Assembly (NCBI GenBank): GCA_964244295.1
Contig: CAXTIG010000030.1
Span: 22,841-86,840 of the forward strand
Origin: JAJAZB01 sp964244295
Lineage (GTDB): Bacteria > Bacteroidota > Bacteroidia > Cytophagales > Spirosomataceae
DNA length: 64,000 bases
Direction of reading: 5' to 3'
A program made the translations under genes and the position numbers. The notes under the pieces are model-generated. The model did not search any database, was not told the DNA's origin, and saw only the letters and a program-made list of their open reading frames with translations. Shown piece after piece: positions 34,285-41,616 of this stretch (the first letter of the stretch is position 1; every line of letters starts with the position of its first letter).

Positions 34285-35415
34285 ATGAACCTCTTCAACG
34301 TTTACCCCCTCTACGACATCGAGCCGGTACGGGCCAGCGGCAGCTACCTCTGGGACCGGAACGGCACCGAGTACCTCGACCTCTACGGCGGCCACGCCGT
34401 TATTTCCGTCGGGCATGGTCACCCGCGTTACGTCGAGGCGCTGACGAGGCAGTTAGCCGCGATTGGGTTTTATTCCAATTCGGTCAAAATCCCGATTCAG
34501 GACGAATTGGCGAAAAAACTCGGCGACCTCAGCGGCCTGCCCGACTACGCGCTGTTTTTGTGCAACTCCGGGGCCGAAGCCAACGAAAACGCGCTGAAAC
34601 TGGCCTCGTTTTTCAACGGTCGGAAAAAAGTGATTGCGTTTCGGAAATCCTTCCACGGCCGCACCGCCGGGGCCGTCGCCATTACCGACAACCCGGCCAT
34701 CGTGGCTCCGGTCAATTCGACCGAACACGTCACGTTTTTGCCCTTCAACGATGTGCCCGCGCTCGAAGCGGCGATGAACGAGGAAGTCTGCGCGGTCATC
34801 GTCGAAGGCATTCAGGGCGTGGGCGGCATCAACGTGGCTTCCGACGAATTTCTGCAAGCCGCCCGCCGCCTCTGCGACGCGACGGGCGCTTGCCTCCTCC
34901 TCGACGGGGTGCAGTGCGGCTACGGGCGTTCGGGGCGCTTTTTCTCCCATGAATTTTCCGGAATCCGCCCCGACCTCATCACCACCGCAAAGGGCATGGG
35001 CAACGGCTTTCCCATCGGCGGGGTGCTCATCGCGCCGAAATTCCAGGCTCGGTACGGGATGCTCGGCACCACCTTCGGCGGCAACCACCTCGCCTGCGCC
35101 GCCGCCGTGGCCGTGCTCGACATCATCCGGGCCGAAAACCTGATGGACAACGCCACGCGAATCGGCGATTATTTGATGGAAAACCTGCGGCAGTTCGAGG
35201 GCATCAAAGAATTGCGCGGGCGCGGGCTGATGATTGGCATCGAGGTGGAGCCGCCCATCGATAAAATTCGCGACGCGCTGCTGTTCGAACACCGTATTTT
35301 TTGCGGCTACGCCGGAAAACACACGCTCCGACTCCTGCCCAGCCTGGCCCTCGGTCAGGCCGAAGCCGACCGGTTTCTGGAAGCGTTCAGCGCGGTGATG
35401 AGTGTGGCGGTTTAA
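34285..35415 (+). CDS. argD: Acyl-ornithine aminotransferase
   Basis: A 376-residue class III PLP aminotransferase. LCNSGAEANENALKLA (93-108), FHGRTAGA, LLLDGVQCGYGRSGRFF (205-220) and TTAKGMGNGFPIGG with the PLP Lys236 define the fold. It converts acyl-glutamate semialdehyde to acylornithine, step 4. The position after Asp207, normally Glu in this family (D-E-V-Q), is Gly208 (codon GGG, 34906-34908), which is worth confirming. Position between argC and the carbamoyltransferase supports the arginine role. Confidence 0.93.
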   Translation: MNLFNVYPLYDIEPVRASGSYLWDRNGTEYLDLYGGHAVISVGHGHPRYVEALTRQLAAIGFYSNSVKIPIQDELAKKLGDLSGLPDYALFLCNSGAEANENALKLASFFNGRKKVIAFRKSFHGRTAGAVAITDNPAIVAPVNSTEHVTFLPFNDVPALEAAMNEEVCAVIVEGIQGVGGINVASDEFLQAARRLCDATGACLLLDGVQCGYGRSGRFFSHEFSGIRPDLITTAKGMGNGFPIGGVLIAPKFQARYGMLGTTFGGNHLACAAAVAVLDIIRAENLMDNATRIGDYLMENLRQFEGIKELRGRGLMIGIEVEPPIDKIRDALLFEHRIFCGYAGKHTLRLLPSLALGQAEADRFLEAFSAVMSVAV

Positions 35416-35448
35416 TTGAGTGCCTGCCTGGAAGTACCCGCCTGTAAG

Positions 35449-35527
35449 TACCCCCCACCCCCTAAAGGGGGCTTACCAGCCGGATTTTTTTTGCCACGAA
35501 AAAGCCCCCTTCAGGGGGTGGGGGGTA
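35449..35527. repeat. 26-bp palindrome between argD and argF'
   Basis: Arms TACCCCCCACCCCCTAAAGG.. (35449-35474) and its complement (35502-35527) pair with one mismatch. Each arm is itself a small CCCCCTAAAGGGGG hairpin. It ends eight bases before the carbamoyltransferase start. Confidence 0.82.
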
Positions 35528-35534
35528 TTTTCCC

Positions 35535-36494
35535 ATGACCCAATTCCTCTCCATCCACGACGTACCCGACCTGCCCGCGTTGGTACACGAGGCGCTTGAA
35601 CTAAAAAAAGCGCCCTTCGCCCACGCCCAGTTTGGCCAGCACCGCACGCTCGGCCTGCTGTTTTTCAACGCCAGCCTCCGCACTCGCCTGAGCACCCAGC
35701 GGGCGGCGCAAAACCTGGGGCTGCAAACGATGGTGATGAACGTCACGCAGGATTCCTGGGGACTGGAAATGGAAGACGGCGTGGTGATGAGCGGCGACAA
35801 GGCCGAACACGTGAAGGAAGCCGCCGCCGTCATCGCCCAGTACTGCGAGATTATCGGCGTGCGCAGTTTTCCCGGCCTCATCGACCGCGAGAGCGACTAC
35901 GCCGAGACGGTCATCCACCAGTTCAGAAAATACGCGGGCGTCCCGCTCCTCAGCCTCGAATCGGCCACGCGCCATCCGCTCCAATCGCTGACGGATTTGA
36001 TTACCATCGAGGAATTCAAAACCGACGCCCGCCCGAAGGTGGTGCTTACCTGGGCACCGCACGTGAAGGCGCTGCCGCAGGCCGTGCCCAACTCCTTCGC
36101 CGAGTGGATGAACGCGGCTCACGCGCTGGGGCTGGTCGATTTTGTCATCACCCACCCGGATGGCTACGCGCTGCATCCCGATTTTTCCGGCGAAGCCGCC
36201 GTTACGCCCAATCAACGCGAAGCCTTCGCGGGGGCTGATTTTATTTACGCCAAAAACTGGTCGTCGTACGAAGACTACGGCAAAATCCTGAACCGCGACC
36301 CGGATTGGATGGTGACGCCGGAGAAAATGGCCCTCACCAACAGCGCCAAATTCATGCATTGCCTGCCCGTGCGCCGCAACGTGGTCGTGGCCGATGCCGT
36401 GCTCGATTCGCCCGCCTCCATCGTGATTCAGCAGGCCGGCAACCGGGTCTGGGCCGCGCAGGCGGTGCTGAAGCGGATGTTGGAGGGTTTTTAA
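35535..36494 (+). CDS. argF': N-succinyl/acetyl-ornithine carbamoyltransferase
   Basis: A 319-residue transcarbamylase of the acylornithine type. The carbamoyl-phosphate loop is FFNASLRTRLS (43-53; SLRTR instead of STRTR), with RHPLQSLTDL, TWAPHVKALPQAVPNSFAEW and FMHCLPVRRN (273-282). The sequence follows Bacteroides fragilis SOTCase closely without gaps in the first 100 residues. The residue that sets acyl specificity, Pro90 in that SOTCase and Glu92 in Xanthomonas AOTCase (GDKPEH / GDTEEH), is Ala90 here (GDKAEH), so succinyl versus acetyl preference cannot be read directly. Step 5 of the pathway. Confidence 0.93.
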   Translation: MTQFLSIHDVPDLPALVHEALELKKAPFAHAQFGQHRTLGLLFFNASLRTRLSTQRAAQNLGLQTMVMNVTQDSWGLEMEDGVVMSGDKAEHVKEAAAVIAQYCEIIGVRSFPGLIDRESDYAETVIHQFRKYAGVPLLSLESATRHPLQSLTDLITIEEFKTDARPKVVLTWAPHVKALPQAVPNSFAEWMNAAHALGLVDFVITHPDGYALHPDFSGEAAVTPNQREAFAGADFIYAKNWSSYEDYGKILNRDPDWMVTPEKMALTNSAKFMHCLPVRRNVVVADAVLDSPASIVIQQAGNRVWAAQAVLKRMLEGF

Positions 36495-36512
36495 AAAAGA
36501 GTCTCCCCACCG

Positions 36513-36710
36513 CGTCATTGCTTCGCTCCAGCGTTCGGAATGAGTGAAACGAAATTCCGAACGCTGGAGCGAAGCAATCCCCTCCCGAAGACCAGAGAGC
36601 GAAAGCCAAGCTACTCGCCCAACGCTATTTTGGTCTCCGGCAGGGGATTGCGTCGCTTCGGCAGAAAACCCTCGCTTCGCTCGTCTTTTCTGTCTCCGCT
36701 CGCAATGACG
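36513..36710. repeat. Palindromes in the argF'-argB gap
   Basis: A perfect 25-bp repeat (36517-36541 and 36554-36578, ATTGCTTCGCTCCAGCGTTC..) with a 12-base loop is nested in an outer CGTCATTG (36513-36520) / CAATGACG (36703-36710) pair. A second copy of GGCAGGGGATTGCGTCGCTTC lies at 36639-36659. The wording matches the element at 4206-4275. Confidence 0.8.
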
Positions 36711-36728
36711 GGTCTTTTTACTTTTTTC

Positions 36729-37517
36729 ATGAACCCCCTCACCCTCGTCAAAATCGGCGGCAACGTCATCGACACTCCCGCCGCCCGGCAGCAATTTCTG
36801 ACCCATTTCGCCGCGCTGGAGGGGGCAAAAATCCTCGTCCACGGTGGGGGGAAAATCGCCACGCAGGTGGCCGACCAACTGGGCGTGGAAACGGTGATGA
36901 TCGAAGGCCGCCGCGTGACCGACCAGGCCATGCTCGACGTGGTGACGATGGTCTACGGCGGGCTAATCAACAAGCAACTCGTAGCCGCCTTGCAAGCCCT
37001 CGGCTGCAACGCGCTGGGCCTCACCGGGGCCGATGGCGGCGTGATTCGGGCAAAAAAACGAACCGGCTGGGCGCACGATTACGGCTTCGCGGGCGACGTG
37101 GAAGCGGTGAATGCCTATTTTCTCGAAACCCTGCTCGGTCAGGGCCTCACGCCGGTGTTCGCCCCCCTCACCTACGACCCCGCGCTGGCCTCCATGCTCA
37201 ACACCAACGCCGACACCCAGGCCCAGGCCGTCGCCGTGGCGCTGGGCGGAAAATTCGCCGTGAACCTGGTATATTGCTTTGAAAAACGTGGCGTTCTCGC
37301 CGACCCTGACGACGATAGTTCGGTGATTTCCTCGCTTAACTCCGCTGAGTTTGACGCGATGAAGGCGAGTGGGGCCGTCCACAAAGGCATGATTCCCAAA
37401 CTCGAAAATGCCTTCGCCGCACTGCGGGCGGGCGTGGCCCGCGTCACGATTTGCCACGCCGCCGAACTGCAGCAGGCGGTGGAAGGCGGCGCGGCAGGGA
37501 CGACGTTAATTTTTTAA
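36729..37517 (+). CDS. argB: Acyl-glutamate kinase
   Basis: A 262-residue amino acid kinase that phosphorylates acyl-glutamate, step 2. TLVKIGGNVID and ILVHGGGKIATQVADQLG form the nucleotide and substrate loops; LGLTGADGGVIRAKKR and NTNADTQAQAVAVALGGKFA are family blocks, and AVHKGMIPKLENAFAALRAG is the C-terminal signature. ATG 36729 is chosen because the open frame upstream runs through the palindrome. Confidence 0.95.
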   Translation: MNPLTLVKIGGNVIDTPAARQQFLTHFAALEGAKILVHGGGKIATQVADQLGVETVMIEGRRVTDQAMLDVVTMVYGGLINKQLVAALQALGCNALGLTGADGGVIRAKKRTGWAHDYGFAGDVEAVNAYFLETLLGQGLTPVFAPLTYDPALASMLNTNADTQAQAVAVALGGKFAVNLVYCFEKRGVLADPDDDSSVISSLNSAEFDAMKASGAVHKGMIPKLENAFAALRAGVARVTICHAAELQQAVEGGAAGTTLIF

Positions 37518-37520
37518 AAG

Positions 37521-37588
37521 AATGCTCCATGTTCAATGTTCAACGTCCAATTAAAAAATTGAACATTGAACATTGAACATGGAGCATT
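37521..37588. repeat. 23-bp perfect palindrome between argB and the DraG gene
   Basis: AATGCTCCATGTTCAATGTT.. (37521-37543) pairs with 37566-37588 without mismatch. Both arms contain TTCAATGTTCAA direct repeats; an outer AAAAGAAT/ATTCTTTT pairing extends it. Confidence 0.85.
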
Positions 37589-37602
37589 GAGTATTCTTTT
37601 CA

Positions 37603-38583
37603 ATGCCTTCACTTTCTACCAAAACTCTCGAAGCCGCCCTCCTGGGCTTTGCCGTGGGCGATGCCCTCGGCGTGCCGGTCGAGTTTCGCCACCGCTCCGA
37701 ACTCCGCCGTGACCCGGTGAAGGACATGCGCGGTTTCCAGGTGCATTGCCAGCCGCCCGGTACCTGGTCGGACGACTCGGCGCTGAGTTTTCAACTCATC
37801 GAAAACCTCATCGAAGGCTACGATCCCGAAAAACTGGGCCAGCGCTTCGTAGGCTGGTACCTGCGGGGTGAATGGTCGGCGCACGGCATCTGTTTCGACA
37901 TCGGCATTTCAACCAGCAACGCGCTCCGTCGCATCGACCAGGGCATCCCCGCGCTGAAAGCGGGCGAAAACGGCGAATACAGCAACGGCAACGGCGCGCT
38001 GATGCGCATCTGGCCGCTGGCCTTTTCGCTGCTGAACGAACCGGCGTTGAGCGTCCGCTACCGCTGGATTCGGGAGGTGTCGAACCTCACCCACGGGCAC
38101 GTCCGCTCGGCCATCGGCTGTTTGCTGTACGTCGAAGTGCTGCGGCACTTGCTGCTGGGGCTGGAAAAACACGACGCCTACCAACTGGCCCGGGCCGAAA
38201 CGAGCGCGTTTCTAATTCCCCTGCCCACGCCCGCCGACGAATTGGAGTTGTTTCGCCGGGTGCTGGACGGAAACATCGCCGAATTGCCCGAAACCGAAAT
38301 TTACTCCTCCGGCTACGTCGTCCACACGCTGGAAGCGGCCCTGTGGTCGTTTCTGACGACGAACACTTACAAAACCGCCACGCTCCGCGCCGTCAACCTC
38401 GGCGACGACACCGACACCGTCGGGGCGCTGACGGGCGTGCTGGCCGCCGTCACCTACGGCACGACCAGCATCCCCGCCGCCTGGCGTAAAGTCCTGGCCC
38501 GCCCCGACGACATCCGCGAGTTGGCCGGGCGGTTTGCCCTTTTTTTGACAAAAAATAACGCACCCGCCCGGCTGTCATCCTGA
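37603..38583 (+). CDS. ADP-ribosylglycohydrolase (DraG/ARH family)
   Basis: A 326-residue helical protein. The di-metal site residues of the family are present: GFAVGDALGVPVEF (acidic loop near 20), TWSDDSALSF (about 60), SNGNGALMRIWP, LTHGHVRSAIG, and NLGDDTDTVGALTGVLA near the C-terminus. It should remove ADP-ribose from arginine or other side chains or cleave related adducts. It lies between argB and the deacylase in the arginine cluster, where it has no pathway step. The last codons, CGG CTG TCA TCC TGA, lie inside the left arm of the next palindrome, so that element supplies the stop codon. Confidence 0.9.
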   Translation: MPSLSTKTLEAALLGFAVGDALGVPVEFRHRSELRRDPVKDMRGFQVHCQPPGTWSDDSALSFQLIENLIEGYDPEKLGQRFVGWYLRGEWSAHGICFDIGISTSNALRRIDQGIPALKAGENGEYSNGNGALMRIWPLAFSLLNEPALSVRYRWIREVSNLTHGHVRSAIGCLLYVEVLRHLLLGLEKHDAYQLARAETSAFLIPLPTPADELELFRRVLDGNIAELPETEIYSSGYVVHTLEAALWSFLTTNTYKTATLRAVNLGDDTDTVGALTGVLAAVTYGTTSIPAAWRKVLARPDDIRELAGRFALFLTKNNAPARLSS

Positions 38584-38687
38584 GCGCAGCGAAGGACCTC
38601 GTTGGGATTCCGAACTGTCGGCGGGAGGCTATCGGCCAATTGCTCGGTAGTCCAACGAGGTCCTTCGCTGCGCTCAGGATGACAGCC
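38570..38687. repeat. Palindromic element, family A (36-bp perfect arms), overlaps the DraG 3' end
   Basis: Arms 38570-38605 and 38652-38687 are perfect complements: GGCTGTCATCCTGAGCGCAG, then CGAAGGACCTCGTTGG. The TGAGCGCAGCGAA core is shared with family B and the ends with the elements at 5438 and 8518. The loop has TTGCTCGGTAGT beside the right arm. Fourteen bases of the left arm are the end of the upstream gene. Confidence 0.92.
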
Positions 38688-38703
38688 GGAGTGGAAAATT
38701 TTT

Positions 38704-39780
38704 ATGACCCCAACCCACCTCACCACCCTCAGCACCGACGCCATCGCGTTGCTGAAGAATTTCATTGCCACGCCCTCGTTCAGCCGGGAAGAAGACCGCA
38801 CCGCCGACCTCGTCGCCGAGTTTTTTCACGAAAGAAACCTGCCCTACCGCCGGAAAAAAAACAACCTCTGGGCCAGAAACCAGCACTTCAACCCCGACCT
38901 GCCCACCATCCTGCTCAACTCGCACCACGACACGGTGAAGCCCAACCGGGGCTGGACGCTCGACCCCTTCCAACCCCTCGAACAAGAAGGCAAGCTCTAC
39001 GGCCTCGGCTCCAACGACGCGGGCGGCTGTTTGGTCAGCCTGCTGGCGACGTTCTGGCATTTTTTCTACCGGACGGACTTAGCCTACAACTTCGTCGTCG
39101 CCGCCACGGCAGAGGAAGAAATTTCGGGCACCGAGGGGTTGGAACTGCTCGTGCGGGAGGCCGATTTGCCGCCCATCGACTTCGCCATCGTGGGCGAACC
39201 CACGCAGATGCAACTCGCCATCGCCGAAAAAGGGTTGATGGTGGTGGATTGCATCGCCCACGGAAAATCCGGCCACGCCGCCCGCGATGAAGGCGAAAAC
39301 GCGCTTTACAAAGCGCTGGACGATATTTCCTGGATTCGCGGCTACCAGTTTCCCAAAGTCTCACCCGTGCTGGGACCCGTGAAAATGACGGCCACCATCA
39401 TCACGGCGGGTAGTCAGCACAACGTGGTGCCCGACCGTTGCCAGTTCACGGTGGACGTGCGCGTGACGGAGCAGTACACGCTCGAAGAAGTGCTGGAAAC
39501 GATGCGGGAAAACCTGAAATCGGAACTCCAGCCCCGCTCGGTGCGGCTGCGGCCCTCGAGCATTCCCGCCGACCACCCCATCGTGCGGGCCGGGATTTCG
39601 CTGGGCCGAACCACCTACGGCTCACCCACCACCTCCGACCAGGCCCTCATCGACTGCCCCTCGCTCAAACTCGGCCCCGGCGACTCGGCCCGCTCGCACA
39701 CGGCGGACGAGTTTATTTTTCTGGAGGAAATCGAGGAGGGGATTGGGTTGTATGTTGAGATGCTGGAGAAAATTGTTTGA
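38704..39780 (+). CDS. argE': Acyl-ornithine/citrulline deacylase (M20, ArgE-type)
   Basis: A 358-residue zinc M20 peptidase. ILLNSHHDTVKPNRGW (metal His), YGLGSNDAGGCLVSLLA (bridging Asp), AATAEEEISGTEGLE (catalytic Glu pair), AIVGEPTQMQLAIAEKG and the C-terminal GDSARSHTADEFI histidine complete the site. Because a carbamoyltransferase of the acylornithine type is present, the substrate is probably acylcitrulline rather than acylornithine. Step 6, located directly before argH. Confidence 0.9.
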   Translation: MTPTHLTTLSTDAIALLKNFIATPSFSREEDRTADLVAEFFHERNLPYRRKKNNLWARNQHFNPDLPTILLNSHHDTVKPNRGWTLDPFQPLEQEGKLYGLGSNDAGGCLVSLLATFWHFFYRTDLAYNFVVAATAEEEISGTEGLELLVREADLPPIDFAIVGEPTQMQLAIAEKGLMVVDCIAHGKSGHAARDEGENALYKALDDISWIRGYQFPKVSPVLGPVKMTATIITAGSQHNVVPDRCQFTVDVRVTEQYTLEEVLETMRENLKSELQPRSVRLRPSSIPADHPIVRAGISLGRTTYGSPTTSDQALIDCPSLKLGPGDSARSHTADEFIFLEEIEEGIGLYVEMLEKIV

Positions 39781-39788
39781 ATTTAACG

Positions 39789-39880
39789 GGGCGGGTCACC
39801 CTGAGCGGAGTCGAAGGGTGTGCGGCTGGTCAGCGCTGGCCCACCGCACACCCTTCGACTCCGCTCAGGGTGACCCGCCC
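39789..39880. repeat. Palindromic element, family B (37-bp perfect arms)
   Basis: Arms 39789-39825 and 39844-39880 are perfect complements. The nested CACCC / GGGTG pair around TGAGCGGAGTCGAA replaces the CACGC / GCGTG pair of the element at 27781, a compensatory change. The loop CTGGTCAGCGCTGGCCCA matches that element at 14 of 18 bases. Confidence 0.92.
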
Positions 39881-39888
39881 AACCACCC

Positions 39889-41241
39889 ATGAAACTCTGG
39901 CAAAACGACCGCTCGCCCATTTCCCAAAAAATCGAAGCTTTCACCGTGGGCCGCGACCGGGAGTTTGACCTCCAACTCGCACCCTTCGACGTGCTCGGTT
40001 CGCTGGCCCACACCCGGATGCTGGCTGCCGTCGGGCTGCTCCCGGCGGACGAACTCGCCGCCGTGCAGCGCGAACTGAAGGCCATTTTTCGGGAAATCGA
40101 AGCGGGTACTTTTACGATTGACGACGGGGTCGAAGACGTGCATTCGCAGGTCGAGTTGCTGCTCACGCAGCGGCTGGGCGAGGCGGGCAAGAAAATCCAT
40201 TCGGGCCGCTCGCGCAATGACCAGGTGCTGGTGGATTTGAAACTCTTCGTCCGCGCCCGCCTGCACCAGGTCGTGGAAGCGACCCGGCGGCTGTTCGACC
40301 TGCTCATCCGCCGCAGCGACGAACACCGCGCCGACCTGCTGCCCGGCTACACGCACCTGCAAATCGCGATGCCCTCGTCGTTCGGCCTCTGGTTCGGGGC
40401 CTGGGCCGAGGCCCTGGTGGACGACACCGAAATGCTGCTGACGGCCTACAAACTTTCCAATAAAAACCCCCTGGGTAGCGGGGCGGGTTACGGTTCGTCC
40501 TTCCCGCTCGACCGCCGACTCACCACCGAATTGTTGGGTTTCGACACCCTGCATTTCAACGTGGTGTACGCCCAGATGAGCCGGGGGAAAACCGAACTCG
40601 TGGCCCTCACGGCCCTCAGCCAACTGGCCGGCACCCTGGCCCGGCTGGCGATGGACGTGTGCCTGTACAACTCCCAAAACTTCGGTTTCCTCAGCCTCCC
40701 CGACGACCTCACCACCGGCAGCAGCATCATGCCGCACAAAAAAAACCCCGACGTGGCCGAACTCCTGCGGGGCAAGTGCAACCGCCTCCGCGCCCTGCCC
40801 ACCGAGGTGCAATCGCTACTGACCAACCTGCCCAGTGGCTACCACCGCGAGATGCAGTTGCTGAAGGAAATCCTCTTCCCCGCCTTCGACGAAATTCTGA
40901 ACTGCCTCGACGTGACGGAGTTCATGCTCGAAAACATCTGGGTGAAGCAGAACCTGCTCGACGACCCGAAGTACGATCTGTTGTTTTCGGTGGAACGGGC
41001 CAATAACCTCGTCGCGCAGGGCGTCCCCTTCCGCGAAGCCTACCAGCGGGTAAAAGACGAAGTGCAGGACGGCACCTTCGACGCCGCGCCTTTTCGGAAC
41101 GGACTGGCCCATACGCACGAGGGCAGCCTGGGAAACCTGAACAACGCCGAAATCACGGCGCTGATGGACGAGGTGCTGGGGCGGTTTCCGTTTGCCACCG
41201 TCGAGCGGGCGGAGCGGGGGCTTCTGGAGGAAACCGAGTAA
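39889..41241 (+). CDS. argH: Argininosuccinate lyase
   Basis: A 450-residue member of the fumarase/aspartase superfamily that splits argininosuccinate to arginine and fumarate. Motifs: EDVHSQVELLL, HSGRSRNDQVLVDLKLFVR, LPGYTHLQIAMPSSFG, and the signature TTGSSIMPHKKNPDVAELLR with the catalytic Ser. It is the last arginine gene, so the window holds all steps from glutamate to arginine apart from carbamoyl phosphate synthesis. A 14-bp hairpin follows the stop. Confidence 0.96.
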   Translation: MKLWQNDRSPISQKIEAFTVGRDREFDLQLAPFDVLGSLAHTRMLAAVGLLPADELAAVQRELKAIFREIEAGTFTIDDGVEDVHSQVELLLTQRLGEAGKKIHSGRSRNDQVLVDLKLFVRARLHQVVEATRRLFDLLIRRSDEHRADLLPGYTHLQIAMPSSFGLWFGAWAEALVDDTEMLLTAYKLSNKNPLGSGAGYGSSFPLDRRLTTELLGFDTLHFNVVYAQMSRGKTELVALTALSQLAGTLARLAMDVCLYNSQNFGFLSLPDDLTTGSSIMPHKKNPDVAELLRGKCNRLRALPTEVQSLLTNLPSGYHREMQLLKEILFPAFDEILNCLDVTEFMLENIWVKQNLLDDPKYDLLFSVERANNLVAQGVPFREAYQRVKDEVQDGTFDAAPFRNGLAHTHEGSLGNLNNAEITALMDEVLGRFPFATVERAERGLLEETE

Positions 41242-41248
41242 GTTTGCC

Positions 41249-41282
41249 AGCGGTCGGACGGCTTTTTTGCCGTCCGACCGCT
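41249..41282 (+). terminator. Hairpin at the end of the arginine cluster
   Basis: AGCGGTCGGACGGC (41249-41262) and GCCGTCCGACCGCT (41269-41282) are perfect complements around TTTTTT, followed only by AAAAATCC, so the T-run is in the loop. It marks the cluster end although termination strength is doubtful. Confidence 0.6.
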
Positions 41283-41298
41283 AAAAATCCGAACGCCG

Positions 41299-41436
41299 AT
41301 GGACCCTCGCCCCCCAAGCAAACTCAAAACCTGGCTCAAGCGCGTGGGCTGGCTGGGCTTTTTGTTCTTCCTGATCAAGGGCCTGCTCTGGCTGTTGATC
41401 CCGTACCTGATCGCGAAGGGGGTTTTCTCGGAGTGA
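41299..41436 (+). CDS. 45-residue single-TM mini-protein
   Basis: ATG at 41299 gives MDPRPPSKLKTWLKRVGWLG, then a hydrophobic helix (FLFFLIKGLLWLLIPYLIA) and KGVFSE, ending in TGA at 41434-41436. The basic N-terminus followed by one strong helix is typical of small inner-membrane proteins. It starts 17 bases after the hairpin behind argH. I recall similar unannotated mini-proteins in Cytophagales but cannot name a family. Confidence 0.55.
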   Translation: MDPRPPSKLKTWLKRVGWLGFLFFLIKGLLWLLIPYLIAKGVFSE

Positions 41437-41538
41437 CCGCCACTGGCATTTTCCAAAAACCAAGCCTTTTTCTAAAAGCGGGAAAAATACCCTTTTCCGG
41501 GGGGCGTAAATACCCGGTGGAATACCGCGTTTTTCCCG

Positions 41539-41570
41539 TTGACTGCTAGGGCCGCTGGGCCTGACCTTTG
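41539..41570 (+). promoter_or_regulatory. Candidate promoter for the collagen-like lipoprotein
   Basis: TTG (41539-41541), 20 bases, TGACCTTTG (41562-41570), which is one base off the TAnnTTTG box. It lies 46 bases before the start codon. Confidence 0.35.
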
Positions 41571-41616
41571 GGGCGTAAGTCGTTCTCATTTTTTCACCCC
41601 AAACCTCACTTTCGTG

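Noticed and set aside
5433..39885. The repeated palindromes considered as a CRISPR array
   Set aside because: Copies are dispersed, single, differ in sequence and are palindromic over most of their length; there are no regularly spaced repeats with unique spacers and no cas genes.
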